DNA of 47,551 nucleotides from Alphaproteobacteria bacterium (GTDB taxonomy: Bacteria; Pseudomonadota; Alphaproteobacteria; Rhodobacterales; Rhodobacteraceae), in contig JAUIDE010000021.1 of the NCBI GenBank assembly GCA_030429105.1, positions 1-47,551 on the forward strand, given 5' to 3'. The notes beneath the pieces were generated by a model. That model made no database searches. It was not told where the DNA came from and saw only the letters and a list, made by a program, of their open reading frames with translations. Below, piece after piece: positions 32,999-40,672 of this stretch. Position numbers and translations under genes: made by a program. Within the stretch, counting starts at the first letter, position 1. Each line of letters begins with the position of its first letter.

Positions 32999-33393
32999 CT
33001 CTGTCGCTTGATCGCCTCTTGCCAAGATTATCGCGCCATATCCAACCAAGGACGGCGAGCCACGATTGTAGATTGTGGACAGAAGTGAAGTGTCTCGGGC
33101 GGCGACTGTCAACAGCTTTCACACGATCCTGAGTTGGAACAGGGGAATCCGCGCGGGGCCAAACTGATCCCGCCCCGGTCGGGCGGAGCCTCATGCCATG
33201 GCCTTGGAGCCGGCGACCCGAAGGCGGCGCCTCCGCGGCCCGAAGCCGGCGTCGCATCATCTCCGAATGATCGGCCCGGCGCCGGCGCGCCATGGCGGGC
33301 CGCGCCGCCGGGAGGCGCCCGGCCGACAAGCCGAAGGGCGCGAGACAGGGCGCGCCCTGCGCGCTACTATGCGGTCTCCGTCAGGAAAGGCGC
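32999..33393. promoter_or_regulatory. Divergent region between gntR and the TIR gene, with gntR promoter and operator candidates
   Basis: No gene is seen in these 395 bp. On the minus strand a perfect TTGACA (33107-33112) is followed after 17 nt by a weak TTCACT. Immediately downstream lies TTGTGGACAGAA (33073-33084, plus-strand reading), identical to 17897-17908. GATTGT is directly repeated at 33064-33069 and 33071-33076. This arrangement fits an autoregulated GntR promoter. The right end of the region carries the TIR gene promoter, listed separately. Confidence 0.5.
33342..33370 (+). promoter_or_regulatory. Promoter with internal palindrome upstream of the TIR-SUMF1 gene
   Basis: GAGACA (33342-33347) and TACTAT (33365-33370) are separated by 17 bp, and each matches the sigma-70 consensus at 4 of 6 positions. 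The palindrome CAGGGCGCGCCCTG (33346-33359) occupies the spacer, as expected for a repressor operator. The ATG at 33394 is only 23 nt after the -10, so the leader would be very short but still contains AGGAAAGG. Confidence 0.5.
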
Positions 33394-34779
33394 ATGCCGG
33401 GCAAGATCTTCATCTCCTACAGGCGGGCGGACAGCCAGTGGGCCGCGGCCCGGCTCTACGATGCGCTCTCGGCCGCCTTCCCGGCCGAACGCATCTTCAT
33501 GGACGTGGAGCAGATCGCGCCGGGGCAGGATTTCGTCGAGGTGCTGGAGCGGCAGGTCGGCGCCTGCGACGTGTTCCTCGCGCTGATCGGCCCGGAATGG
33601 CTCTCGCTGCAGTCGGAAGCCGGGGCGCGGCGGATCGAGGAGACGCAGGATTTCGTCCGCATCGAGATCGCCTCCGCGCTGGTCAAGCCCGACACGGTGG
33701 TGATTCCCGTCCTCCTCGACGGCGCGAAGCCGCCCGCGCCGGCGGAGCTGCCGGACGATCTGAAGCCGCTCGCCCGGCGGCATTTCGCGCGGCTGACGCA
33801 TGAGGGCTATCGCCAGGAAGTGGGCAAGCTGATCGACGCGATCCGCGACGCGCTCGGCGCCGGGGCGGCCGCCCGCGCCGCGCCGGCGAAGCGGCGGCGG
33901 AGCCTGCGCCGCCCCGCGCTCCTCGGACTTGGCGCGCTCGTCCTCGTCGGCTGCGCCGCCTTCGCCTTCGAAAGGCTGACGCGCCCGGCCGACCCGGCGG
34001 GAACGCCGGACCTCGCCAGCTTCCAGGAGTGCCCGGAATGCCCCGAGATGGCGGCGATTCCGGCCGGAAGCTTCCTGATGGGCTCGCCGGAGACGGAGCC
34101 GGACCGGCTCGACCAGGAGGGGCCGCAGCGGCAGGTGACGGTCCCCCGCTTCGCCCTCGCGAAGACGGAGACGACCTGGGAAGCCTACGCCGCCTGCGCC
34201 GAAGCGGGGGCCTGCGCGCCGCTGCGCGACGACGGCCTGCCGAAGGACGGAATGCCAGCCGCCGGCCCCTCGTGGGAGGACGCGCAGGCCTTCGTCGCCT
34301 GGGTGAACGCGCAGGTTCCGGGCGAGCCCTATCGCCTGCCGACCGAGGCCGAATGGGAATACGCCGCCCGCGGGGGAACCGCGACGCCCTATTACTGGGG
34401 CGGGCGGTGGGATTACGACCGCGCCAATCTCGGGCGGGAAATCTGCTGCATCGGCCATGCCGAAGGCGCCGACGAATGGGAGGGGGTCGCCCCGGTCGGC
34501 CGTTTCCCGCCCAACCCGTTCGGCCTCCACGACATGGCGGGCAACCTCGCCGAATGGGTCGAGGACGTCTACCGCGACGACGTGGAGAACAACCCGACTG
34601 ACGGCTCCGCCCGACGCTGGGAGAGCGACGACCCGATGGCGCGCCGTCATGTGCTGAAGGGCGGCTCCTTCTCCGACAGGCCCTGGATGGCCCGCCCCGC
34701 CGCCCGCTACTCCAACGACCGGGACTGGCGGGCGAAGGAATACGGCTTCCGCCTCGCCCGCGACATGCGCCCGCGATGA
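33394..34779 (+). CDS. TIR domain - transmembrane - SUMF1/FGE-fold protein
   Basis: The 461-residue protein has three parts. Residues 1-155 form a TIR domain: IFISYRRADSQWAAARLYDAL, FMDVEQIAPGQDF, VFLALIGPEWL, then DFVRIEIASAL. Glu91 in that last motif aligns by eye with the NADase glutamate of SARM1-like TIRs (DWVHKEI). Residues 174-192 are one membrane helix after an Arg-rich stretch. Residues about 205-461 are a SUMF1/formylglycine-generating fold (MAAIPAGSFLMGSPETEPDR, YRLPTEAEWEYAARGG, GLHDMAGNLAEWVEDVY, KEYGFRLARD). The cysteine pair needed by the sulfatase-activating oxidase is missing near the C-terminus, so that part is probably a ligand-binding or scaffold domain. The cyclase gene follows after 49 nt. 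It is probably a sensor-effector in defence or signalling, with TIR in the cytoplasm. Confidence 0.85.
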   Translation: MPGKIFISYRRADSQWAAARLYDALSAAFPAERIFMDVEQIAPGQDFVEVLERQVGACDVFLALIGPEWLSLQSEAGARRIEETQDFVRIEIASALVKPDTVVIPVLLDGAKPPAPAELPDDLKPLARRHFARLTHEGYRQEVGKLIDAIRDALGAGAAARAAPAKRRRSLRRPALLGLGALVLVGCAAFAFERLTRPADPAGTPDLASFQECPECPEMAAIPAGSFLMGSPETEPDRLDQEGPQRQVTVPRFALAKTETTWEAYAACAEAGACAPLRDDGLPKDGMPAAGPSWEDAQAFVAWVNAQVPGEPYRLPTEAEWEYAARGGTATPYYWGGRWDYDRANLGREICCIGHAEGADEWEGVAPVGRFPPNPFGLHDMAGNLAEWVEDVYRDDVENNPTDGSARRWESDDPMARRHVLKGGSFSDRPWMARPAARYSNDRDWRAKEYGFRLARDMRPR

Positions 34780-34828
34780 CGCCCCGCCGGGAGGCGCGCC
34801 CGACCCGACACTCCCGCCGGGAGATCGC

Positions 34829-36634
34829 ATGACGCTCGAGACGATGAAGGCGCTGATGACGGACGGGGAACTCCTCGCCGCTGTGGATCATGCGCGGAGC
34901 GCAGCGGCGCTGCGCTGCGCCCCGGCCGAGCTTCTCGCGATCCGGATCGAGGAGGTGATCGCGCTCGCGCGGATGGCGTCGCTGGAGGAGGCGCGGGACC
35001 GCTATGACGCCTACGGGCTCGCTGCGGAGGGCGGGCTCGCGCGGTCGCTCCGCGCGCGGCTTCTGAAGGACCTCGGCTTCGCCGCGCCGGAGGGCGCGGA
35101 GCGCGGGCGGCTGCTGCGGGAGAGCCGCGATCTCTACCTCGCAATGGCCGCCGAGACGGGGCCGGAGGCGGACCGGGTCCAGTTCGAATACAACGCCGTG
35201 AATGCGCTCACCCTCTCGCGCCTGCTGGGCGATCCGGCTCCTGCGGCGGAGGTTGCGCGCCGGCTCGGCGAGACGGAGCCGGCGGAGACATACTGGAGCC
35301 ATGCGACCCGGGCGGAATACCTGATCGCGGTCGACGCGCCGGAAGAGGACGTCTCCGCCGCGCTCGCCCGCGCCGCCGCCGCCCCCGGCGCCGGCCTCGG
35401 CGCGCGCGCCTCTACGCTGAGGCAGTTGACCCGGATCGCGCCGGACCACCCGGCGCTGGCGCTCCTGCGCCCCGGGCCGGCGCTGCATCACGCCGGGCAC
35501 ATGATCGCCCCGCGCGGCGCCCGCGCCGGGCGCGTGCTCTGGCGCAACGAGCATGAGCTGACCGCCCGGATTCACGCGGCGCTGGAGCGCATTGGCCCTT
35601 CATCGGTCCACGGCTCGCTCGCCTCGGGCTCGGACGTGATCGTCGCGGAATGGGCGCTGGCGCGCGGGATCGAGACCTGGATTCATCTTCCTTTCGCGCT
35701 TGCCGACTTTCTCGACCGCTCCGTGCGACCGGCCGGGGAGCGATGGGTCAGGCGCGCGCGGGCCTGTCTCCGCAACAGGCGGGCGCGGGTCCGGTTCCTG
35801 ACCGCGGGCGCGCCGGCCGAGATGTGCGACGAGGACTTCGCCGCGGTCTCCCGCGCGGCTATGGGCGCGGCGATCCTCCGCGCCGAACGGGTCTGCGCGG
35901 AGGCGGCGCAGCTGCTGGTCTGGGACGGGCGCGCCTCGACCGGAGTCGCGGGCGCCGCGGCGGACGGGATGGTCTGGCGCCGCACGGGGCGGCCCCGGCA
36001 TGTGGTGGACGTCTCCGACCTCGGAGCGCCCGCCGCCGGAGGCGGACCGGAAGGGCGCGCCGCCCTCCCCGCCCGCGTCGCGCGCGCCGTGGTGTTCGGC
36101 GACGTGAAGAACTTCTCGAAGCTCAGGGAGGCGCAGCTGCCCCGCTTCGTCGACCTCGTCCTCGGCGCGGCGCATCGCGCCGCGGAGGAGGCCGGCGCGA
36201 GACGCGGGCGCGCGGTCTTTCTCAACACATGGGGAGACGGGGTGTTCGCCGTCTGGGAGCGTGCGGGCGCGGCGGCGGATTTCGCGCTGACGCTGCAGCG
36301 GATGATGGGGGCGCTCGATCTCGAGGGCGCCGGCCTGCCGCCCGACCTTGCGATCCGGCTCGGCCTTCACGCCGGCGTCGTCTGGCCGCTGCGCGACCCG
36401 GTGACCGGGGCGACCAATTTCTTCGGCGAGGCGGTCGCGCGCGCGGCGCGGATCGAACCGATAACGAAGGCCGGGCGGATCTTCGTCACCGAGGAGTTCG
36501 CCGCGGAACTGGCGCTCGAGGCGGAGGAAGCGGCGAAGGCGGAATATGTCGGCGAGGTCGAGGCCGCGAAGGGCTACGGCCGCTTCCGGCTCTATCGCCT
36601 CAGTCCCCCCGGCCGCGCGGGCGGCGGGACGTGA
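34829..36634 (+). CDS. TPR/SLOG-like N-terminus with C-terminal class III nucleotide cyclase
   Basis: The 601-residue protein has three parts. Residues 1-215 are helical and TPR-like (as in MAP3K TRAF-binding-type bacterial proteins). Residues about 222-315 resemble a SLOG/Rossmann nucleotide-sensing domain (VHGSLASGSDVIVAEWALARG, THEN HLPFALADFLDRSV). Residues 417-595 are a class III cyclase: Asp425 in VVFGDVKNFSKL and Asp470 in NTWGDGVFAVW are the metal ligands, and Arg541 in VARAARIEP is the catalytic arginine. The usual adenine-specifying Lys is Asn466, and the transition-state Asn is Ala537, so base specificity cannot be assumed to be ATP. There is no membrane helix. It is probably co-transcribed with the TIR gene and may make a cyclic nucleotide signal for it. 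Confidence 0.85.
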   Translation: MTLETMKALMTDGELLAAVDHARSAAALRCAPAELLAIRIEEVIALARMASLEEARDRYDAYGLAAEGGLARSLRARLLKDLGFAAPEGAERGRLLRESRDLYLAMAAETGPEADRVQFEYNAVNALTLSRLLGDPAPAAEVARRLGETEPAETYWSHATRAEYLIAVDAPEEDVSAALARAAAAPGAGLGARASTLRQLTRIAPDHPALALLRPGPALHHAGHMIAPRGARAGRVLWRNEHELTARIHAALERIGPSSVHGSLASGSDVIVAEWALARGIETWIHLPFALADFLDRSVRPAGERWVRRARACLRNRRARVRFLTAGAPAEMCDEDFAAVSRAAMGAAILRAERVCAEAAQLLVWDGRASTGVAGAAADGMVWRRTGRPRHVVDVSDLGAPAAGGGPEGRAALPARVARAVVFGDVKNFSKLREAQLPRFVDLVLGAAHRAAEEAGARRGRAVFLNTWGDGVFAVWERAGAAADFALTLQRMMGALDLEGAGLPPDLAIRLGLHAGVVWPLRDPVTGATNFFGEAVARAARIEPITKAGRIFVTEEFAAELALEAEEAAKAEYVGEVEAAKGYGRFRLYRLSPPGRAGGGT

Positions 36635-36740
36635 GTTCGGCGGGGAGGGCCGAATGGGCCTCGACGGCGTTGGCCCGGGGCGGCCATCGGCGCTAGGTTC
36701 GGCCCGGGACATCCGAACGGAAAATGCGAGAGGAGCAAGC

Positions 36741-37703
36741 ATGGCCGATCCGAAATACCAGCCGCTCGACGCGACCAAGACACCGCGGTTTTCCGATGTC
36801 GCGACGTTCATGCGCACGCGCCGGGTGGACCCTTCGGCGGACATCGACATCGGGCTCGTCGGCGTGCCCTTCGATATCGGGCTCAACTACCGGTCCGGCC
36901 CGCGGGAGGCGCCCGGCGCCGTCCGCCATGCGAGCCGGCTGATCCGGACGGCGCACCCCTCCACCAGTGTCGAGCCCTACAAGCTCTGCAACGTTGCGGA
37001 CCTCGGCGACTCCCCCGTGAACCCGATGAATCTCGACGCCTCCATCGAGATGATCGAGGCGTTCTATGCGAACCTGAAGGCGCTGGACATCCGGCCGGTG
37101 ACCATCGGCGGCGACCACACGATCCCGACGCCGATCCTGCGCGCGCTCGCCAAGGACGGGCCGGTCGGCCTGCTGCAGATCGACAGCCATGCGGATGTGA
37201 TGGACGAGATGTGCGGCACGAAGGTGAACCACGCGACCTTCATGCGGCGCGCGCATGAGGAGCGTCTGATCGATCCGGCCCGCACGGTTCAGCTCGGGTT
37301 GCGCGGCTCCCGCTTCGTGCCGGAGGACATCCAGTACGGCTACGACGCCGGCTTCACGATCATGACGATGGACGACTACGAGGCGATCGGCCGCGCCGCC
37401 GCGATCGCGAAGATCCGGGAGACGCTGGGCGAGGGGCCGGTCTATGTCACCATCGACATAGACGGCCTCGATCCCTCCTACTGCCCCGGGACGGCCGTGC
37501 CGGAAATCGGCGGGATCACGCCGCGGGACGTGCAGAAGATCCTGCAGGGGCTGATGGGGTTCGACATCGTCGGCGCCGATATCTGCGAGGTCGCCCCCTG
37601 CTACGACCCGACGGGCATAACCGCCGTCACCGCCGCCAACCTGATGTTCGAGCTGACCTGCCTGATCGCGCACCGCCTGTCGTCAGGCAAGGTCGGGGGC
37701 TAG
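36741..37703 (+). CDS. speB: Agmatinase/ureohydrolase family protein
   Basis: The 320-residue manganese- (or nickel-) dependent ureohydrolase releases urea from agmatine, guanidinobutyrate or a similar guanidino compound. Metal-binding motifs are GGDHTI at 123-128, DSHAD at 148-152 and DIDGLDPSYCPGT at 239-251. The substrate-loop segment AVPEIGGITPRDVQ follows. The ATG at 36741 has GAGAGGAG upstream. The YCPGTAVPE loop and the long N-terminal extension look more like guanidinobutyrase/guanidinopropionase relatives than E. coli agmatinase, so the symbol denotes family only. The TAG stop overlaps the convergent aminotransferase's TAG stop in a CTAG. Confidence 0.88.
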   Translation: MADPKYQPLDATKTPRFSDVATFMRTRRVDPSADIDIGLVGVPFDIGLNYRSGPREAPGAVRHASRLIRTAHPSTSVEPYKLCNVADLGDSPVNPMNLDASIEMIEAFYANLKALDIRPVTIGGDHTIPTPILRALAKDGPVGLLQIDSHADVMDEMCGTKVNHATFMRRAHEERLIDPARTVQLGLRGSRFVPEDIQYGYDAGFTIMTMDDYEAIGRAAAIAKIRETLGEGPVYVTIDIDGLDPSYCPGTAVPEIGGITPRDVQKILQGLMGFDIVGADICEVAPCYDPTGITAVTAANLMFELTCLIAHRLSSGKVGG

Positions 37704-38620
37704 AGACGATCCAGATACTGCTGGACGAAGTCGCACCCGACCAGCTCGACATAGGCGTCGATCAGCCTCTTCGTCACCGGCCCGTAGGCGCCGTGCGGCA
37801 TCGCCGCGCCGTTGATCGAGGCGACTGGGCAGATGCAGAGCGAGGTGGAGGTGATGAAGGCCTCGTCCGCATTGTAGGCGTCATAGAGATCGAGATCGTC
37901 CTCGACGCATTCGAGGCCGAGATCGGCGGCGAGCTCGATGGCTGTGGCGCGGCTGACGCCGGGCAGGACGAATTTCTCCCGCGGGGTGCGGATGCGGCCG
38001 TCCTTCACGAGGAAGATGTTGGAGCCGAGCCCCTCGTTCAGGTTCCCCGACATGTCGAGGAGGATCGCCCATCCCTTCGGATTCTGCGCCTTCACCTCGA
38101 GGTCGCCCATGATTAGGTTCAGGTAGTTGTGCGTCTTGGCGCGCGGCGTGAGGCATTCCGGAGGGATGCGGCGCACCGATGGCGTGACGACCTGGATGCC
38201 GTCGCGATACATGTGCGCGCGTTCGGCCATCGGCATCGGTGAGCATTCGATGATGACGTTGGGCCCGTAATGATCCCAGTTGTCGCCCTCGACCTTCAGG
38301 ACCCCGCGGCTGAGCCGCTGGCCGACCCAATAGTCGTCGTTCTCCCCGAGGAGATGCCGGTTCCGGTTCACCACCTCCCGCGTGATCTCGGCCATGCGCT
38401 CCGGCGGCATCGTCGCGTCCATGTGGAGCGCCTTCAGCGAGCGATAGAGGCGCTCGATATGCTCATCGAGCTTGAAGATGCGCCCGTTGAACGTCCGAGT
38501 CAGGTCGAACGCGCCGTCGCCGTAGAGAAAACTCCGGTCGCGGAACGGCACGACGGCCTGGCTCTCCGGCATGAACTCGCCGTTCATCCAGACGGTTCTT
38601 TCGTTCGCGCGTCCGTCCAT
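37700..38620 (-). CDS. Branched-chain amino acid aminotransferase-like (class IV) protein
   Basis: The 306-residue fold-type-IV PLP enzyme has Lys162 (TPRAKTHNYLNLI) as the aldimine lysine and Glu196 in NLNEGLGSNIFLV. PFRDRSFLYGDGAFDLTRTFNGRIFKLDEHI is the typical N-terminal block. The GDGAFDLTRTF segment differs from E. coli IlvE (GDGVFEGIR) and resembles amine or D-amino acid transaminase branches. The ATG at 38620 has a clear AGGAGG. It is convergent with the ureohydrolase gene, with overlapping stops. It is distinct in sequence from the class IV enzyme at 21671-22594. It might transaminate the amino acid left by the ureohydrolase, such as 4-aminobutyrate, but that is inference. Confidence 0.87.
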   Translation of the reverse strand: MDGRANERTVWMNGEFMPESQAVVPFRDRSFLYGDGAFDLTRTFNGRIFKLDEHIERLYRSLKALHMDATMPPERMAEITREVVNRNRHLLGENDDYWVGQRLSRGVLKVEGDNWDHYGPNVIIECSPMPMAERAHMYRDGIQVVTPSVRRIPPECLTPRAKTHNYLNLIMGDLEVKAQNPKGWAILLDMSGNLNEGLGSNIFLVKDGRIRTPREKFVLPGVSRATAIELAADLGLECVEDDLDLYDAYNADEAFITSTSLCICPVASINGAAMPHGAYGPVTKRLIDAYVELVGCDFVQQYLDRL

Positions 38621-38763
38621 GCTGTCGCCTCCTCGCCGGATCGTTCCGGTCAAGAAGACCGCCTGCCTCGCCGGCGCGCAAGACCCTCCTGAAGCGGCCT
38701 CGCGCGTTCAGGCACGGGCGCCGGGCGGCCCGGCCCTGCAGGAGACGATCGTCGCCACGCGCG

Positions 38764-39084
38764 ACGCCGCCGCATTCGGTCCGGGTCGCCGTGCGGGAGG
38801 CCGCGGACGGCGGCGCGGAGATCGCCATCTCGGACGAAGGGCTCGGCATGCCGCCTTCGTTCCTTGCGCGCTGCTGCGAGCCGTTCGAGCAGCTCGACAA
38901 ATCGGCGAGCCGGGGCTTCGACGGCGCCGGCCTCGGCCTGACGGTGGCGAAGGCCTTCATCGAACGCCACGGCGGAACGCTGTTGCTCCAATCCGCGCTG
39001 CACGTCGGCACGATGGCCACAATTCATCTTCCGGGAGCCACGGTCGCGGCTCGACCGACCTTGCCGGCCGACGGGCCCGCCTGA
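38764..39084 (+). pseudogene. Fragment of a sensor histidine kinase (C-terminal HATPase domain)
   Basis: The frame encodes the end of a histidine kinase ATP-binding domain: HSVRVAV, the G1 box AISDEGLGMP, the F box CEPFEQLD, the G2 box DGAGLGLTVAKAFIERHGG and the final GTMATIHLP. Everything upstream (dimerisation helix, phospho-His and most of the N box) is missing; the frame upstream of about 38764 no longer reads as kinase. The only start (GTG at 38791) would give 97 residues without a histidine box. This is therefore a truncated remnant. It abuts the end of the emrB gene, so the break may have come with insertion of the efflux operon. Confidence 0.7.
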
Positions 39085-39148
39085 CGTATCCCGCCATTCT
39101 CGCCTCACGCGAATGCCAGGATGAAGGGCGCGCCGACGGGCCTGCGCT

Positions 39149-40672
39149 CTAGCTGCGACGCGTCCGCACAATCAAGACCAGCGGGGCCGCGAGGACGGCG
39201 CACAGGGCGAAGAACAGAAACGCGTCGATATAGCCGATCATCGTCGCCTGGCGCCCGATCTCCCCCGCGATCCGGCCCAACGACGCGAGGTCGTCCAGTT
39301 CGAGCGACCCTTGGACGCCGGGCTGGGAGAAGGCCTCGCGGTACGGGGTCACCGCCGCGCTCAGCTCGGAGCGGTTGACCGCTGTCTGCCGGATCACGAG
39401 CGCCACGGTGATCGAGATGAAGATCGAGCTGCCCATGTTGCGCAGCAGGTGGAAGATGGCCGTGCCGTCGGGCACCATCGACTTTGGCAGTGTCGCGAAG
39501 GTGACGACGCTGAGCGGGATCCACATCAGCCCGACGCCCAGCCCCTGCAGCGCCGAGGCCCACAGCACCTGCCCGATCGAGACGTCGACGCTGAAGCCCG
39601 CCATCAACCAGCCCGACCACGCCTGAAGCCCCAGTCCGATCATCATCGGGACGCGCGGATCGAGGCCGCTGATCACGAACATCGCCGCGAAGCCGATCAG
39701 CGTGCCCGCCCCCCGCGCCGAGAGGATCTGGCCGATGATGCTGTCGGGGAAGCCGGAGACGGTCTGCAGCAGCGTCGGCAGCAGGGTGATGGGCGTGAAG
39801 TTCAGCATGCCGAAGATGAAGATCAGCGCCGTGCCGACCACGAAATTGCGGTCGCGGAGCAGCGCCGGGTTCAGGAATGGCGTGCGGGAGATCGCGTTGC
39901 GCACCCCGAAGACCCACAGGGCCGAGAGGCACAGGCCGATGTAGATCAGGATCTCCCACGACTCGAGCCAGCCCGCCCGCTCGCCCCGGTCGAGCGCCAG
40001 CTGAAGCGCGGTGATCGCGACCGCCAGCGCGCCAAAGCCCGTCCAGTCCAGCTTCGGGCGGCTCTTCGCGTCTCCGGCGGGGATCATCGCCAGCACGCCG
40101 ACCAGCGCCACGGCGGTGAAGGGCACGAGCATGAAGAAGACCCAGCGCCAGCCGTACGCCTCCGACAGCGCGCCGCCGAGGGCGGGGGCGATGATCGGGC
40201 CAAGGATCACGCCCGTGCCCCAGATCGACATCATCTTCTGGCGCTTTTCCTCCGGAAAGGCCTCGATCACGATCGCCTGGCAGAGCGGCACCAGCGGCGC
40301 CCCGAAGGCGCCCTGGGCGATGCGGTAGACCACCAGCTCGGGCACCGAGGTCGCGAGCCCGCAGGCGACCGAGGCCGCGCCGAAGCCCATGATGCCCCAC
40401 ACCATCAGCCGCCGCCGCCCCAGCCAGCCGGCCAGCCAGCCGGCGATGGGCGTCACAACCGCAGTGGCGACGATGTTGAAGGTGACGATCCAGGCGATCT
40501 GGTCGGGCGTCGACGAGAGCGAACCCTGCATCTGCGGCAGCGAGACGTTCGCGATGGTCACCGTCATCGCGTAGAGCATCGTCACGAAGGTCAGCGTGCC
40601 GAGCAGCATCGCCTGACGCAGCGCCGAGGGGGCCGCGGCCGCCGGCGCGGCGGCGAGCGCGGCGCCGGTCAC
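39149..40672 (-). CDS. emrB: DHA2 family multidrug efflux MFS transporter, EmrB-like
   Basis: The 507-residue inner-membrane proton antiporter has 14 predicted helices. DHA2 features are ANVSLPQMQGSLSSTPDQIAW in helix 1-2, VTPIAGWLAGWLGRRRLM (motif A), YRIAQGAFGAPLVPLCQAIV and the helix 5 motif C GTGVILGPIIAPALGGALSE. I chose the GTG at 40672, whose GTGA overlaps the emrA stop by 4 nt; an alternative upstream start would lie deep within emrA. It works with EmrA and an outer-membrane TolC protein to expel hydrophobic drugs or uncouplers. It is the last gene of marR-emrA-emrB. Confidence 0.92.
   Translation of the reverse strand: MTGAALAAAPAAAAPSALRQAMLLGTLTFVTMLYAMTVTIANVSLPQMQGSLSSTPDQIAWIVTFNIVATAVVTPIAGWLAGWLGRRRLMVWGIMGFGAASVACGLATSVPELVVYRIAQGAFGAPLVPLCQAIVIEAFPEEKRQKMMSIWGTGVILGPIIAPALGGALSEAYGWRWVFFMLVPFTAVALVGVLAMIPAGDAKSRPKLDWTGFGALAVAITALQLALDRGERAGWLESWEILIYIGLCLSALWVFGVRNAISRTPFLNPALLRDRNFVVGTALIFIFGMLNFTPITLLPTLLQTVSGFPDSIIGQILSARGAGTLIGFAAMFVISGLDPRVPMMIGLGLQAWSGWLMAGFSVDVSIGQVLWASALQGLGVGLMWIPLSVVTFATLPKSMVPDGTAIFHLLRNMGSSIFISITVALVIRQTAVNRSELSAAVTPYREAFSQPGVQGSLELDDLASLGRIAGEIGRQATMIGYIDAFLFFALCAVLAAPLVLIVRTRRS

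Noticed and set aside
34033-34779. Sulfatase-activating formylglycine-generating enzyme
   Set aside because: The catalytic cysteine pair is missing, the domain is fused to TIR and a membrane helix, and no sulfatase gene is nearby.
38791-39084. Stand-alone 97-residue ATPase protein from a GTG start
   Set aside because: It contains only G1/F/G2 boxes without dimerisation, phospho-His or a complete N box, and homologous text continues upstream of the GTG before breaking off, so a kinase fragment is the better reading.
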